Source of the DNA: Candidatus Cybelea septentrionalis
GTDB taxonomy: Bacteria > Vulcanimicrobiota > Vulcanimicrobiia > Vulcanimicrobiales > Vulcanimicrobiaceae
Direction of reading: 5' to 3'
Assembly: GCA_003158175.1 (NCBI GenBank)
Contig: PMHJ01000030.1
Coordinates: 1 to 49,310 of the forward strand
Length of the DNA: 49,310 nucleotides
Below the pieces are notes generated by a model. That model worked only from the letters and a program-made list of their open reading frames with translations, was not told where the DNA came from and ran no database searches. Below, one piece after another: positions 15,664 to 24,561 of the stretch. Numbering within the stretch: position 1 is the stretch's first letter; the number at the start of each line of letters is the position of its first letter. A program made the translations under genes and the position numbers.

Positions 15664-16371
15664 TCATCTGTAGCTGCGTCCTAGGCGGCGTACGAAATGC
15701 GGGAGGATGATTCGGCGAAATACGAGCAGCCATACGGCCATCGCCACGAGCACGATTTCGAGCCAGGTCACGTGCAGCCGGCCGACGTCGAAGCTTCCGT
15801 GCGTCACGCCCAAGGCGACGGCTACGACGGTGAATGCCGCCGCCACTGAGAACATGTGAGCCGTTCGCTCAATGCCCCAGGCAAAATCGCCCGGCGATAG
15901 CGTTGACCATCGCGCGCGCACGCCGATCGCGAACATCCCGGCCAGCAGCGCGTAGACGGCCGCAAAGCTCAGCAACGTAAGGCGGAAAAAGAAATGTGGG
16001 CCGCCGCCCTCTACCGTGATATCTCGCGCCCCGATCTGCATAAAGTAGAGCATGAGCACCAGTCCGCCCAACAACGCGAAGTTCATGACGAGCGCCGCAG
16101 GAGTAAGGACCAGATAGGTCTTGAAGAGCCGATGATGGTTCCACCACAGCATCACGACCAGAGAAAACGACGCGACGAAAACGAGGACGTTGCCGCTCAA
16201 ATTCGCGAGGCTTGCTCCGGTGCTTGGGATCGACAGCCCTAAGCCGATCTCAGCGAGACAAAAGCCGATGACGATGTCGGAAAACGCTTCGACGCGGTGA
16301 ATCGTTTGCGCGTCGTCGCCGGCCTCCGGTGCCAGAGCTGGCGCTGGCCGAGCCGTCGTTGGTAGTGTCAC
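15664..16371 (-). CDS. TMEM175/DUF1211-like membrane protein
   Basis: This 235-aa integral membrane protein has about six hydrophobic segments. The first carries RVEAFSDIVIGFCLAEIGL, matching the FSD signature of TMEM175 channels (R-x-x-x-FSD). The third region carries LWWNHHRLF, matching the conserved W-x-x-H motif. Prokaryotic TMEM175 proteins are potassium-permeable channels. Here the second position after FSD differs from the usual GVFAI, so transport is inferred. It is a single gene, stopping 3 bp after the convergent propeller gene. Confidence 0.78.
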   Translation of the reverse strand: MTLPTTARPAPALAPEAGDDAQTIHRVEAFSDIVIGFCLAEIGLGLSIPSTGASLANLSGNVLVFVASFSLVVMLWWNHHRLFKTYLVLTPAALVMNFALLGGLVLMLYFMQIGARDITVEGGGPHFFFRLTLLSFAAVYALLAGMFAIGVRARWSTLSPGDFAWGIERTAHMFSVAAAFTVVAVALGVTHGSFDVGRLHVTWLEIVLVAMAVWLLVFRRIILPHFVRRLGRSYR

Positions 16372-16483
16372 TGGTGCTGCAGCCTTTTATCGGGCCGCGC
16401 GGCGTCGCCTGCATCTCGGTCTGCGTCAAGGATCCGGCTGTCCGCGGGCGGCGGCAGCGCCGGCTTGTCGAAAAGGAGCGGCC

Positions 16484-17260
16484 GTGAGTGAGCGGATCGT
16501 ATTTTGCTGGAGCGGTGGGAAGGACTCTGCGCTCGCGCTGTATAGGATGCTGCAAGACGATCGATATACGATCGTCTCCCTTCTTACCACCGTGAACCAA
16601 CGATTCGCGCGAGTGTCGATGCATGGAGTTCGGCTCGAGCTCGCGCAGATGCAGGCTCGCGCCATCGGGCTGCCGCTGGATATAGTGTTTGTCGACGGCG
16701 GTTCGAATGAGGAGTACGAGCGCAACATGTCGGCCCACCTTCTCGCGCACAAGGAGCAGGGCGTATCGAGCATTGCGTTTGGCGACATCTTTCTCGAGAA
16801 TCTCCGGCGCTGGCGCGAGGACAAGCTCGCAGGGATCGGGATGCGCGGTCTCTTTCCACTTTGGAAGCTCGACACGCGCAAGGTTGTTCGAGAGTTTATC
16901 GAGCTCGGCTTTCAATCGATTGTGTGTTGCGTTAGCGATGCCTATCTGGACGAGGCGGCGCTGGGCCGGATCGTCGACTGGGACTTTGTCAACACCCTTC
17001 CGTCCGACGTCGACCCCTGCGGCGAGAACGGCGAATTCCATTCGTTCGCGTACGACGGGCCGATCTTCAAGCATCGTATCGAGGTGACGGTTGGAGAGAA
17101 AGTCTATCGCCGCGTCGAGCAGACGACTCCTGACGATGCCGTGAACCCATCGACGGTCTACCCGCCGGCCAACACGCGCTCGGCCAAGGGGTTTTGGTTT
17201 TGCGATCTGTTACCTTGTCAGGATGACGGTGGGAGGCTGCCGAAGGTGGCGTGGCAATGA
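16484..17260 (+). CDS. Dph6-like ATP pyrophosphatase (diphthine-ammonia ligase family)
   Basis: This 258-aa protein starts at the GTG at 16484 with AAGGAG upstream. The PP-loop SGGKDS occupies residues 10-15, and the family's second motif ENGEFHSFAYDGP is near residue 186. The domain adenylates a substrate before amidation. Eukaryotic and archaeal Dph6 makes diphthamide on elongation factor 2, which bacteria lack, so the bacterial role is unknown. Its stop overlaps the start of the cyclophilin gene (ATGA), so the two are translationally coupled. Confidence 0.88.
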   Translation: MSERIVFCWSGGKDSALALYRMLQDDRYTIVSLLTTVNQRFARVSMHGVRLELAQMQARAIGLPLDIVFVDGGSNEEYERNMSAHLLAHKEQGVSSIAFGDIFLENLRRWREDKLAGIGMRGLFPLWKLDTRKVVREFIELGFQSIVCCVSDAYLDEAALGRIVDWDFVNTLPSDVDPCGENGEFHSFAYDGPIFKHRIEVTVGEKVYRRVEQTTPDDAVNPSTVYPPANTRSAKGFWFCDLLPCQDDGGRLPKVAWQ

Positions 17261-17868
17261 ATAAATTTTCAACCGTCGCCGCCTTGGGGCTGGCCTTTGC
17301 CTGTTGTATCGGCGCTGGCAAGGAGCCGGCCGCGCAAACGCCGGCCTCCGGTGCGTATCGCGTACTGCTCGACACGAGTAAAGGACCCGTCGTCGTCGAC
17401 GTGGACCGTCGTCTCGCGCCCCACGGCGCCCAACGCTTCTACCAACTCGTCAAGGCGAAATATTTCGACGGCGCTCGCTTTTACCGCGTCGTGCCGGGCT
17501 TCGTCGTGCAGTGGGGCGCGGCGGCCAATCCCGCCGTTACGAAGAAGTGGGATACGAACATTCCCGACGATCCGCCGAAAGCGTCGAATACGCGCGGAAT
17601 GATATCGTTTGCGGCAACGTCAGAGCCGAACAGCCGCTCGACGCACCTCTTCATCAACCTGGGCGACAACGCCCGGCTCGATGGGATGGGATTTGCTCCA
17701 ATCGGCCGGGTCGCGAGCGGGATGCAGAACGTCGACCACATCTACTCGGGCTATGGGGAACAGCCGGATCAAGATAAGATCGCGGCGCAAGGCAACGTCT
17801 ACCTTAAGAAAGACTTTCCGCGATTGGATTACATCAAGACTGCCCGCATCGTTAGCGAATCGCGGTAG
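17257..17868 (+). CDS. Cyclophilin-type peptidyl-prolyl isomerase, exported
   Basis: This 203-aa protein starts at the ATG at 17257, within the ATGA shared with the preceding stop; a GTG two codons earlier is also possible. A signal peptide covers about residues 1-20. The cyclophilin core shows FYRVVPGFVVQWG (with the active-site Arg), a STHLFINLGDN segment in place of the usual SQFFI, and GFAPIGRVASGMQNVD. It lacks the Trp of the human cyclosporin site. It should catalyse proline isomerisation in the periplasm or at the membrane. Confidence 0.9.
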   Translation: MNKFSTVAALGLAFACCIGAGKEPAAQTPASGAYRVLLDTSKGPVVVDVDRRLAPHGAQRFYQLVKAKYFDGARFYRVVPGFVVQWGAAANPAVTKKWDTNIPDDPPKASNTRGMISFAATSEPNSRSTHLFINLGDNARLDGMGFAPIGRVASGMQNVDHIYSGYGEQPDQDKIAAQGNVYLKKDFPRLDYIKTARIVSESR

Positions 17869-17936
17869 CCTGCACGGGCTATTATATCTGAGTCGCCCAC
17901 GCGCGGGCTGAGCTTGATTCTCCGATACCGCGCAGA

Positions 17937-19118
17937 TTAGTACGTAAAGGACTCCAGTTGGTTTCCTTGCGGGCCCCCGACGTAGCCGGAGCGGCTTCCG
18001 GCAACTACCTGTATTCCGCTCAATGGACCAAACGCGAAGCCGGTCAAGCTTTCCAGCACGTTCCCTTGTTCATCGTAAACGTAGATTTCGCTGCCACCCT
18101 TTAGCGAGTTCGGCTGCCCGACTATGAAAAGGTGATTGATCGGATCGGCTGCGATCGAGCTGCCCGCTTGCCCTTCTCCTCCCGAATTTGGAATCTGGCC
18201 GACAAACGTCTGTTTCTTCGTCTTGAGGTCGTACATCTGGACGCTGTAGGTTGAGCCCGTCGTCGTACACATCATGTGCGTTGCGGAGTCGATCGCGATG
18301 CCTGCCACTGGACCGCTGAAGGGCGGAGCGACGAAGTTATTGGACGCATGTCCGTTGCGAATATCGTAATCGATGAAGACCGTCTGCGAGTCGTGGTTGG
18401 CTGCCGGCACGTAGGCATGTTGCGTCGTCGTGTCCTCTGCTACAAAGTACGGATAATTTACGCCGTCTCCCCTCGGGGCGTGCAGTATCCGCAGAATCTT
18501 ATTTGTTGCTACGTCGGTTACGACGACTTCGAACGTTGGCGGATTCTTAATGCTACCGTCGAGGATCGTGGCCGCCATGACCGCGGCGGGATTACTTTGC
18601 TGGTCGGCAATATCAAAAATGAGGAAGTTGCGCCCGGGCGGGCGCGTCCACGTGCCGGTAACCTTTTTCTTCGAAACGGGCGCCATTAGATAAAAGACGT
18701 CCCGTCGGGTGTACTTCCCGTAATGCCGCTCGTCGTCGATTAAGCCAACGTCGTTGGCCAGAACCGCGTCCACAAACAACTCGCGATTGCCCGAGTCGCC
18801 GTTTTGTTTCCGAACGACTTTCGTAATCTTTGCTGTCGCCTGGTCGAAGGTCTCAACGACGGATGTAAAGGGAGAACCCGACGGGGGCGTGACCTCGGTC
18901 AGAACCCCGTCGGCGCCATTTTCGTCGATTGCCCAACCGAAAATCGTACCGCCGAATTTGGAGGTTACGATCGGGCCGGCACCAACGCCCGGTCGCGCAA
19001 ACGGGTGCGGCGGGGCGCCTCGTGAAAGGGCGGCAACCGAACCGCCGTCGAGGCCGCGCGCCGAGCAGCCTGCGGCGAAGATGGCGATGAGAGCGACGTG
19101 AATAAAGCGGTACCGCAC
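17937..19118 (-). CDS. Lipoprotein of unknown function, propeller-like
   Basis: This 393-aa protein starts at the GTG at 19118, with GGAGGG 7 bp upstream. The open frame extends 20 codons further but lacks a ribosome site there. The signal ends in the lipobox FAAGC (Cys18). The mature part has several blade-like segments (VYDEQGNVLESLTGFAFG, MYDLKTKKQTFVGQI, SSIAADPINHLFIVG) that suggest a beta-propeller. No enzyme motif is visible. It is one of several secreted propeller proteins in this window and stands alone. Confidence 0.75.
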   Translation of the reverse strand: MRYRFIHVALIAIFAAGCSARGLDGGSVAALSRGAPPHPFARPGVGAGPIVTSKFGGTIFGWAIDENGADGVLTEVTPPSGSPFTSVVETFDQATAKITKVVRKQNGDSGNRELFVDAVLANDVGLIDDERHYGKYTRRDVFYLMAPVSKKKVTGTWTRPPGRNFLIFDIADQQSNPAAVMAATILDGSIKNPPTFEVVVTDVATNKILRILHAPRGDGVNYPYFVAEDTTTQHAYVPAANHDSQTVFIDYDIRNGHASNNFVAPPFSGPVAGIAIDSATHMMCTTTGSTYSVQMYDLKTKKQTFVGQIPNSGGEGQAGSSIAADPINHLFIVGQPNSLKGGSEIYVYDEQGNVLESLTGFAFGPLSGIQVVAGSRSGYVGGPQGNQLESFTY

Positions 19119-19225
19119 GCAAATTCCCTCCGGCGGTGAAGAGCGGGTGTCTCGGGTTTTACTTTGGTTAGCAAACATGAAAAAACCCTGAAGGGGGTGC
19201 CGTAGTTCGTGTCAGTACGCTGACC

Positions 19226-19251
19226 AAAAACTCGGCCGAGTGCAAAGCCGA
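19226..19251 (-). terminator. Possible intrinsic terminator after the broken regulator
   Basis: On the minus strand TCGGC and GCCGA form a stem that is followed by GTTTTT. It starts 1 bp past the stop at 19252. The stem is short, so this is weak. Confidence 0.35.
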
Positions 19252-20348
19252 TTAAAGAGCGACTTCACGGAGCAGCTTTTGCGCCGCAACCTCGTACTGC
19301 CGCCGGCCGGTGATCCTCGCCATGACACGATACGCTTTTGCTAACGGACGTGGGTGGCTCGTTTCTTTGAGCACATCGATTGCTTGGGCGATGGTCCTCT
19401 GCGCTCGCTCCGACTCGCCAAGCCCAGCGAGAGCCTCCGCCTGCATCTGCAGTGCCATCCCAGCGTATCGACCCAGCCCGACTCTCGCGAACGTCGCCTC
19501 GGCCGCGCCGGCGGCACCGAGAGCCGGCGCAAACTCTCGGCGAGCGTGGCGTTGTCGACGAGCAGCTCGGCTTTGAGAAGGAGCGCCTAGGCTAATGCGG
19601 TCGGGACGCGGGTTCCGAGGCTTCGATCGGTCGACGGGCGCAGCCGCTCGATGCTTTGCTGCGCCAGGTCGCCGGCGAGTTTCCAATCGCCTGAGGCGAC
19701 CGCGACTCCGGCCACGGCCAGGTCGGCCTCGTCACGTTGCAACTCGCCGCCGAGCGTCACCCGTGAGGCCAACGTCCTCGCGAGGTCTGCGTGATGGCTG
19801 GCGGGCACAATTTGCTCGGCATCCCGATACAACCGGGCGAGACGGATCTCGACAGAGCCGCGCTCGTCGGCCGCGGCGACGTCGGCCGCGAACCGTTCGA
19901 GGATATCCGCAGCCGCCTGCCAGTTACCGCCGTTCTCAAGAGCTTCGCTCAGCGCCACACGAACGTCAAAGGCGTCGGGCGCGACTGTGACGGTAGGCTT
20001 AATCCTCGCCGGCAACTCGGTGAGAAGGCGGTGCGCGATGTGGCTTAACGCACTCCGTCGCTCGCGGAAGACATGACGCTCGGAAACGTGCAGTGACTTT
20101 GCGACGGCGCCATACCTCTCGCCCCTAACGTCGCAGCGCACGGCGATTTCACGTTGTCACAACGAAAGCTCGCCGAACGCAGACCGCATTACTCTCCCAA
20201 CGTCGCGGCGATCGACCGACGGCGAGATTCGCTTGGCGAGCGCGTTATCGCGAAGAGAGCGCGACTCTTCAAGACGCCTCAGCAGATCGCCGCACGCACG
20301 AATCGTTTCGTCATCGAATCGCGGGAGGGGATTACGCTTTCTCGGCAT
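19252..20348 (-). pseudogene. Broken HTH/TPR-type transcriptional regulator
   Basis: One reading frame runs from the ATG at 20348 (AAGGA upstream) but is stopped by TGA at 20157-20159 and again by TAG at 19587-19589. Near 19510-19560 a single-base shift moves the homologous tail to another frame, ending at 19252. Joined, the pieces give about 365 residues: an N-terminal helical segment, an HTH of the region-4 style (YGAVAKSLHVSERHVFRERRSAL), and helical TPR-like repeats (DVRVALSEALENGGNWQAAADILERF; MALQMQAEALAGLGESERAQRTI). Codon-level continuity across each lesion shows recent decay. It lies 22 bp downstream of the secreted protein gene at 20371. Confidence 0.8.
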
Positions 20349-20370
20349 GCCTTTTCCTTACGGCGGCCCG

Positions 20371-20928
20371 CTAGGGTGACGGCTTTGGCGTAGGGACCAT
20401 TCGCTGCGTGGTCCGGTGCAGTTTGTCGTTGCGGATCGCGTAGGTCGCAACGATAAGTTTTGAAGGGCAGCAATTGGGATCCTTGGCCGCGTAGTAGGGC
20501 GAGGTCGCGATGAGTTTTCCGCCTTTGACCTGCACCCCGAGATGACCGGCAGAATCGATGTGCCCCGCGTAAACGAACGGAACGTGCCCACGGCGAGCAA
20601 AGACGATCTGCGTAAAGACGCCGCCACTGCCGCCGCTGTCGAGCGGGACGGCCAGCACTTCGTACCCGCTCGTTAGCGTGCCTTGATGCGCAAGCTCAGA
20701 TGTGACGTATCCGCCGATCGCCTGTCCTTCGGGCGCGCCCAGAACGTCAACGTACGGGTGAGACTTCGGATCGAATGCCGACGACGGTGGCACGCTCCGA
20801 TCGATCTTAAGCTGCGGCGTCGCCTTGACGAGAGCGACGATCTGCGAGGGCGTCGGCGACGGCGGGGATGCTAGCACCAGGCTAGGAACGAGCGCGAAAG
20901 CCAACGCCCAAACGGCTTTTCTTACCAT
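20371..20928 (-). CDS. Secreted protein of unknown function (LppP/LprE-like pattern)
   Basis: This 185-aa protein has a clear signal peptide (residues 1-20, ending LVLAS). The mature protein includes FVYAGHIDSAGHLGVQVKGG and a DPNCCPSKLIVATY segment with a Cys pair, which resembles the C-terminal pattern of LppP/LprE-type lipoproteins. It has no lipobox Cys itself. The function is unknown. It precedes the broken regulator on the same strand by 22 bp and is divergent from the MFS gene. Confidence 0.65.
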   Translation of the reverse strand: MVRKAVWALAFALVPSLVLASPPSPTPSQIVALVKATPQLKIDRSVPPSSAFDPKSHPYVDVLGAPEGQAIGGYVTSELAHQGTLTSGYEVLAVPLDSGGSGGVFTQIVFARRGHVPFVYAGHIDSAGHLGVQVKGGKLIATSPYYAAKDPNCCPSKLIVATYAIRNDKLHRTTQRMVPTPKPSP

Positions 20929-21021
20929 ACGAAGAGTGTGTTACTGTCTTCGGGCGACGGCCTTCCTTCCACTCGAGCCTGACGCAAGAGGGGCCGGCGA
21001 GCACGCGTAGCAATTGAGTCT

Positions 21022-22371
21022 ATGGCCTTCTTCGATCGATCCAACGCGATGGCGAAGCCTGGCTTCAATCGGTGGCTGGTTCCGCCCGCGGCGCTTTGCA
21101 TTCATCTCTGCATCGGCGAGGCGTACGCCTTCAGCGTCTTTACCAAGCCGATGGCGCAAGCGATCGGCATCACCGCCCCAAAGCCCGGTGCCGATTGGAC
21201 GGTCCCCGAGCTGGGCTGGATCTTCAGCCTCGCCATCTTGGTTCTCGGCCTCTCCGCGGCATTTGGCGGAAAGTGGGTGGAGCGCGTGGGCCCCCGCAAG
21301 GCGATGTTCGTCGCGGCGCTCTGCTTTAGCAGCGGCTTGATCCTGGCTGGTCTCGGCGTCAACGCACATCTGCTGTGGTTAGTCTATCTCGGCTACGGGG
21401 TGGTCGGAGGGTGCGGACTCGGCATCGGCTACATCTCCCCGGTCTCAACGCTCATCAAATGGTTTCCCGACCGGCCAGGCTTGGCGACCGGCACGGCCAT
21501 CATGGGCTTTGGCGGGGGCGCCATGATCGGCGCTCCGCTTTCCGTACTCCTCATGAAACACTTCGCGAGCGCATCGGGCACCGGCGTCGCGCAAACGATG
21601 TTCGTGTTGGGCGTTCTATACTTTATCTGGATGGTCGTCGGTTCGCTGATCGTGCGAATCCCCCAAGAAGGCTGGAAGCCGGCCGGCTACATCGCGCCGA
21701 TCGCTTCGCGGGCAATGATTACGACCAAGAACGTCGTGCTGGAACGAGCCCTGCGCACGCCGCAGTTCTACCTCCTCTGGCTCGTGCTCTGCTTGAACGT
21801 CACCGCGGGAATCGGGGTAATCGGGCAAGCATCGCTCATGATCCAGGACATTTTTGGTGTGACTGCCGTGGCGGCGGCGGGCTTCGTCGGCCTCATCAGC
21901 CTCTTCAACATGGGCGGGCGAGTCTTTTGGGCATCGCTCTCGGACTTCATCGGACGCAAGCGAACCTACGCGATCTTCTTCATCGCGGGCGCGGTGCTAT
22001 ACGCCTTCGTTCCAACCTGGGGACATCTACACGCCGTTGCGCTCTTCGTCCTGTCGTTTCTGTTGATCATCAGCATGTACGGCGGCGGCTTCGCGACGAT
22101 TCCAGCGTACCTTCGCGATCTCTACGGAACCGTCAACGTCGGTGCCATCCACGGAGCGCTGCTGACGGCATGGTCGGTTGCCGGAATCGCAGGGCCCGTC
22201 CTGATCAACTACATTCGCGAATACGAGATCAATCACGGGGTCGCCAAGGCGGACGCATACTCCGTTACCATGTATGTCATGGCCGCGCTCTTAGTCGTCG
22301 GGCTCCTCTGCGATCTCGCGGTTCGCCCGGTCGACGAGCGCTACTATCTCGAAACGCAAAGCGTAACCTGA
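21022..22371 (+). CDS. OFA-family MFS transporter (oxalate/formate antiporter type)
   Basis: This 449-aa protein has 12 predicted membrane helices. N-terminal WLVPPAALCIHLCIGEAYAF and KWVERVGPRKAM (the MFS loop 2-3 motif variant), YGVVGGCGLGIGYISPVSTLIKWFPD in helix 4-5, and WASLSDFIGRKRTY (the repeat motif in the second half) identify the oxalate:formate antiporter family. The family exchanges small carboxylates; the substrate here is not defined. The ATG at 21022 or the one at 21049 could be used. A 45-aa membrane protein follows 9 bp downstream. Confidence 0.9.
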   Translation: MAFFDRSNAMAKPGFNRWLVPPAALCIHLCIGEAYAFSVFTKPMAQAIGITAPKPGADWTVPELGWIFSLAILVLGLSAAFGGKWVERVGPRKAMFVAALCFSSGLILAGLGVNAHLLWLVYLGYGVVGGCGLGIGYISPVSTLIKWFPDRPGLATGTAIMGFGGGAMIGAPLSVLLMKHFASASGTGVAQTMFVLGVLYFIWMVVGSLIVRIPQEGWKPAGYIAPIASRAMITTKNVVLERALRTPQFYLLWLVLCLNVTAGIGVIGQASLMIQDIFGVTAVAAAGFVGLISLFNMGGRVFWASLSDFIGRKRTYAIFFIAGAVLYAFVPTWGHLHAVALFVLSFLLIISMYGGGFATIPAYLRDLYGTVNVGAIHGALLTAWSVAGIAGPVLINYIREYEINHGVAKADAYSVTMYVMAALLVVGLLCDLAVRPVDERYYLETQSVT

Positions 22372-22380
22372 GGTTCTACG

Positions 22381-22518
22381 ATGGATCAGCTTGAAGAACG
22401 CATGCGCCCCGAAGACAGCAACACGACATTGCTCGTTCTGGCCTGGCTCTGGGTCGGACTACCACTGGCTTGGGGCGTCGCCATCACGATAGAAAACGCC
22501 ACGAAACTCTTCCAGTAG
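22381..22518 (+). CDS. MFS transporter small subunit (45 aa)
   Basis: ATG at 22381, with GAGG overlapping the MFS stop region just upstream, opens a 45-codon frame ending in TAG at 22516. The product has a charged N-terminus (MDQLEERMRPEDSNT) and one membrane helix (LLVLAWLWVGLPLAWGVAIT), then a short tail ending KLFQ. Tiny single-helix proteins with a WLWVGxPLAWGV core are found directly after OFA-type MFS genes and are annotated as MFS small subunits. Position and motif both fit. Confidence 0.8.
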   Translation: MDQLEERMRPEDSNTTLLVLAWLWVGLPLAWGVAITIENATKLFQ

Positions 22519-22545
22519 GGCGAGCGTCGCGAGGGCTGCCCCGTC

Positions 22546-23172
22546 TTACTCGAACAGCAAGGTTGTCTGGGTTGTCTGCGGAGCGCCGCTGCCGCACGTT
22601 ATCTTGCCGGTCAGAACGGCCGAACCTGAATAGGACGGGCGCCCGCGATTGACTCCGTAAAGAGCGAAGCCACCGGCCTCTGTGAGTTTCACTGAAACGG
22701 CGAACTGATCGATCACCTTCTTGCCTGCGGCAATGGCCCATGCAAGTTTGCACGTTCCCTTGAACGTGATATCGGTAAACGACAGCGTATATTGCCACGT
22801 TGCACCCGTCGGGATGTAACTGTCGGGCGCCGTCAATCCAACGTTATCTTTCGTTTGCGCACCGGAAACGCAGGAAAAGCACGGTACGCCTTTTTGGGCC
22901 GGACCGTCGGAGACAAAATTGATCAAGAAGGGCGTCGACTTCGCGTTGGGGTGAATTGGAAGCCGACGAATCACCTCAACACCTGGGTTGATCAAAATGG
23001 GCGCGGAGTCGAGTGCTGCCAGCGCGGTTCGAGTCGATAGGGCGGCGTCGTCGGATCCAAGCGCCGGGGATAACGCCGAGGGAGGGGAAGCGCTACCGAT
23101 TCCCTCCGAGCACCCCGTGACTAGTAGGGCAATCAATGGGAACAACACCCAGCCTCGAGCGTATCCGAACAT
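22546..23172 (-). CDS. Lipoprotein of unknown function
   Basis: This 208-aa protein starts at the ATG at 23172 with GGAG 6 bp upstream; a TTG four codons earlier is less likely. The signal ends in the lipobox LVTGC (about Cys21). A low-complexity Ser/Ala/Pro linker follows, then a domain with four Cys (VPCFSCVSG, GTCKLAWAIA, GKITCGSG) that suggests two disulfides and thus an exported beta-rich fold. No family is recognised. It is convergent with the MFS unit. Confidence 0.72.
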   Translation of the reverse strand: MFGYARGWVLFPLIALLVTGCSEGIGSASPPSALSPALGSDDAALSTRTALAALDSAPILINPGVEVIRRLPIHPNAKSTPFLINFVSDGPAQKGVPCFSCVSGAQTKDNVGLTAPDSYIPTGATWQYTLSFTDITFKGTCKLAWAIAAGKKVIDQFAVSVKLTEAGGFALYGVNRGRPSYSGSAVLTGKITCGSGAPQTTQTTLLFE

Positions 23173-23265
23173 TCTGGTCTCCAATCAAGTGGTCGGCGAG
23201 TATGAAAATACTACTTCCAGTTTTGCTTTCTTTCGACCAGACAAGCAAACCCTCATTTCAAACGG

Positions 23266-23532
23266 CTACAAATACCGTCGCACGCGTGCCCGATACGCGG
23301 TGAATTCTGCACCGTAGTGCTGCTGAAGATACGCCTCCTCACGCAGAACTTGACGATGAAACAATGATACACCCGCCGCAAGGTATAGCAACAGAAGCCA
23401 GCGCGGCTGTATCAAGAACTCCCCGAGCAGGACAGAGCCGAAGGCCAAATAGATGGGATTGCGAGTAACTGCGAAGATCCCCGACGTAATGAGCGCGCTT
23501 GGGTGTTCGGTATCGATTCCGACGCGGATACG
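23266..23532 (-). pseudogene. Isoprenylcysteine carboxyl methyltransferase-like, C-terminal fragment
   Basis: The frame reads HPSALITSGIFAVTRNPIYLAF, then a hydrophobic helix, then REEAYLQQHYGAEFTAYRARVRRYL. This is the C-terminal signature of the ICMT/PEMT-like membrane methyltransferases (xLVTxGxFxxxRNPxY and LxxxYGxxYxxYxxxVxRY). The N-terminal half is missing. In the same frame, the codon just before the fragment is the stop of the alpha/beta hydrolase, so the methyltransferase gene was cut at or near that point. There is no start codon with a ribosome site. Confidence 0.75.
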
Positions 23533-24474
23533 TTACGGGCGTTCGAGGAAATTGATGAGTGCCGCCATCGTCTCGCGTGGATTCTCTTCCATCAACCAGT
23601 GGCCGGTGTTCTTGAGGACGATTATGGTGACGTCGTCGGAAATCAAACGAGCCTGCGCGCCCAGAGCGGCGCCGTTAGCCTTGTCACCGCCGATCGACAG
23701 CACGGGGATGTGCAGCTTCGTGGATGCGAGCTTCGAGAAATCGACGGCCGTCTGCGGAAACGATTGAAAATAGAGCCAGCCCGACGCCATTCTGCCGGGT
23801 CGCGAATACGCCGCGACGTATCCGTTGCGGTCGGCTTCAGAGAGCGACCTATTGGCGTCGGCGGCAAAAGCGTTCCAGTAGTAGTTGAAGTAGATTCGCT
23901 CTCGCCCGGCAACGAGTGCTAGCGGCGTTGGGCCGTTAAATCGAAAATGCCAGAGATTTGGGTCGTTATAGATTTGCTGCCAGCCTGCGACTCCAGGCAG
24001 AAACGCGTCCAGAAGTGCGAGGCGTGCAACTTCCTGCGGATACATCGCCGCGTAGGCGTAGGCGACCATCAAGCCGATATCGTGTCCCACCACGTAGACG
24101 CGCCGAAAGCCTAATGCTCGCACCGCACCGCGGACGCGCTCGTCCGCAATCTTCATGTCGGCTCCGTGCGTGGGAATCGATGAGTTGCCGATGCCCGGAA
24201 GATCCGGGGCGACGACCGTGAAGCGCGACGCCAATTCGTTAGCGAGCGGTTTCCACATCCGCGAATCTTCCGCGTAGCCGTGCAACAACACGATCACCGG
24301 CCCATGGCCGCCGACCGTGACGCTGACGGTGTCGCCCGCGACGTCCACCCGATGCGTTGTGAAACCGGGCCCGAAATCCACAGGGAAACAGGGCGCCGGC
24401 TGCGGCAGCAAAATCGCCGCGGCAAACGCGGCTGCGGCACAGATGTAGTGCTTCATGGCCTCACTGTACGCCAT
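23533..24474 (-). CDS. Exported alpha/beta hydrolase, epoxide-hydrolase type
   Basis: This protein is 313 aa from the ATG at 24474; an ATG at 24456 (MKHYICAAAAF) is equally plausible. An N-terminal signal peptide is followed by the fold's landmarks: VIVLLHGYAEDSRMW (oxyanion HG), VVAPDLPGIGNSS, and the nucleophile elbow VVGHDIGLMVAYAYA, where Asp takes the place of Ser as in epoxide hydrolases and haloalkane dehalogenases. The catalytic His lies in KNTGHWLMEENP. A Tyr-rich cap (YFNYYWNAFAA) fits epoxide binding. It ends exactly where the methyltransferase fragment begins and is divergent from the arsR-like gene. Confidence 0.88.
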   Translation of the reverse strand: MAYSEAMKHYICAAAAFAAAILLPQPAPCFPVDFGPGFTTHRVDVAGDTVSVTVGGHGPVIVLLHGYAEDSRMWKPLANELASRFTVVAPDLPGIGNSSIPTHGADMKIADERVRGAVRALGFRRVYVVGHDIGLMVAYAYAAMYPQEVARLALLDAFLPGVAGWQQIYNDPNLWHFRFNGPTPLALVAGRERIYFNYYWNAFAADANRSLSEADRNGYVAAYSRPGRMASGWLYFQSFPQTAVDFSKLASTKLHIPVLSIGGDKANGAALGAQARLISDDVTIIVLKNTGHWLMEENPRETMAALINFLERP

Positions 24475-24520
24475 TGTCGGGGCGCCCTCATGCAGGCAGA
24501 ACGGTGCGACGGCGCGGGGC

Positions 24521-24558
24521 TTGACAATACCTGGCATTTAACAGTATGGTTATATAAC
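24521..24558 (+). promoter_or_regulatory. Promoter and candidate operator of the ArsR-type operon
   Basis: TTGACA (24521-24526) and TATGGT (24545-24550) are 18 bp apart, which puts the start of transcription within a few bases of the ATG at 24562. The message is therefore nearly or fully leaderless, and no ribosome site is visible. The perfect palindrome GTTATATAAC (24549-24558) overlaps the start region and suits autorepression by the ArsR protein. Confidence 0.65.
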
Positions 24559-24561
24559 ATC

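Noticed and set aside
20157-20159. In-frame TGA read as selenocysteine or suppressed stop
   Set aside because: A second in-frame stop (TAG) and a frameshift in the same gene make decay the simpler explanation, and no selenocysteine-insertion hairpin was noticed.
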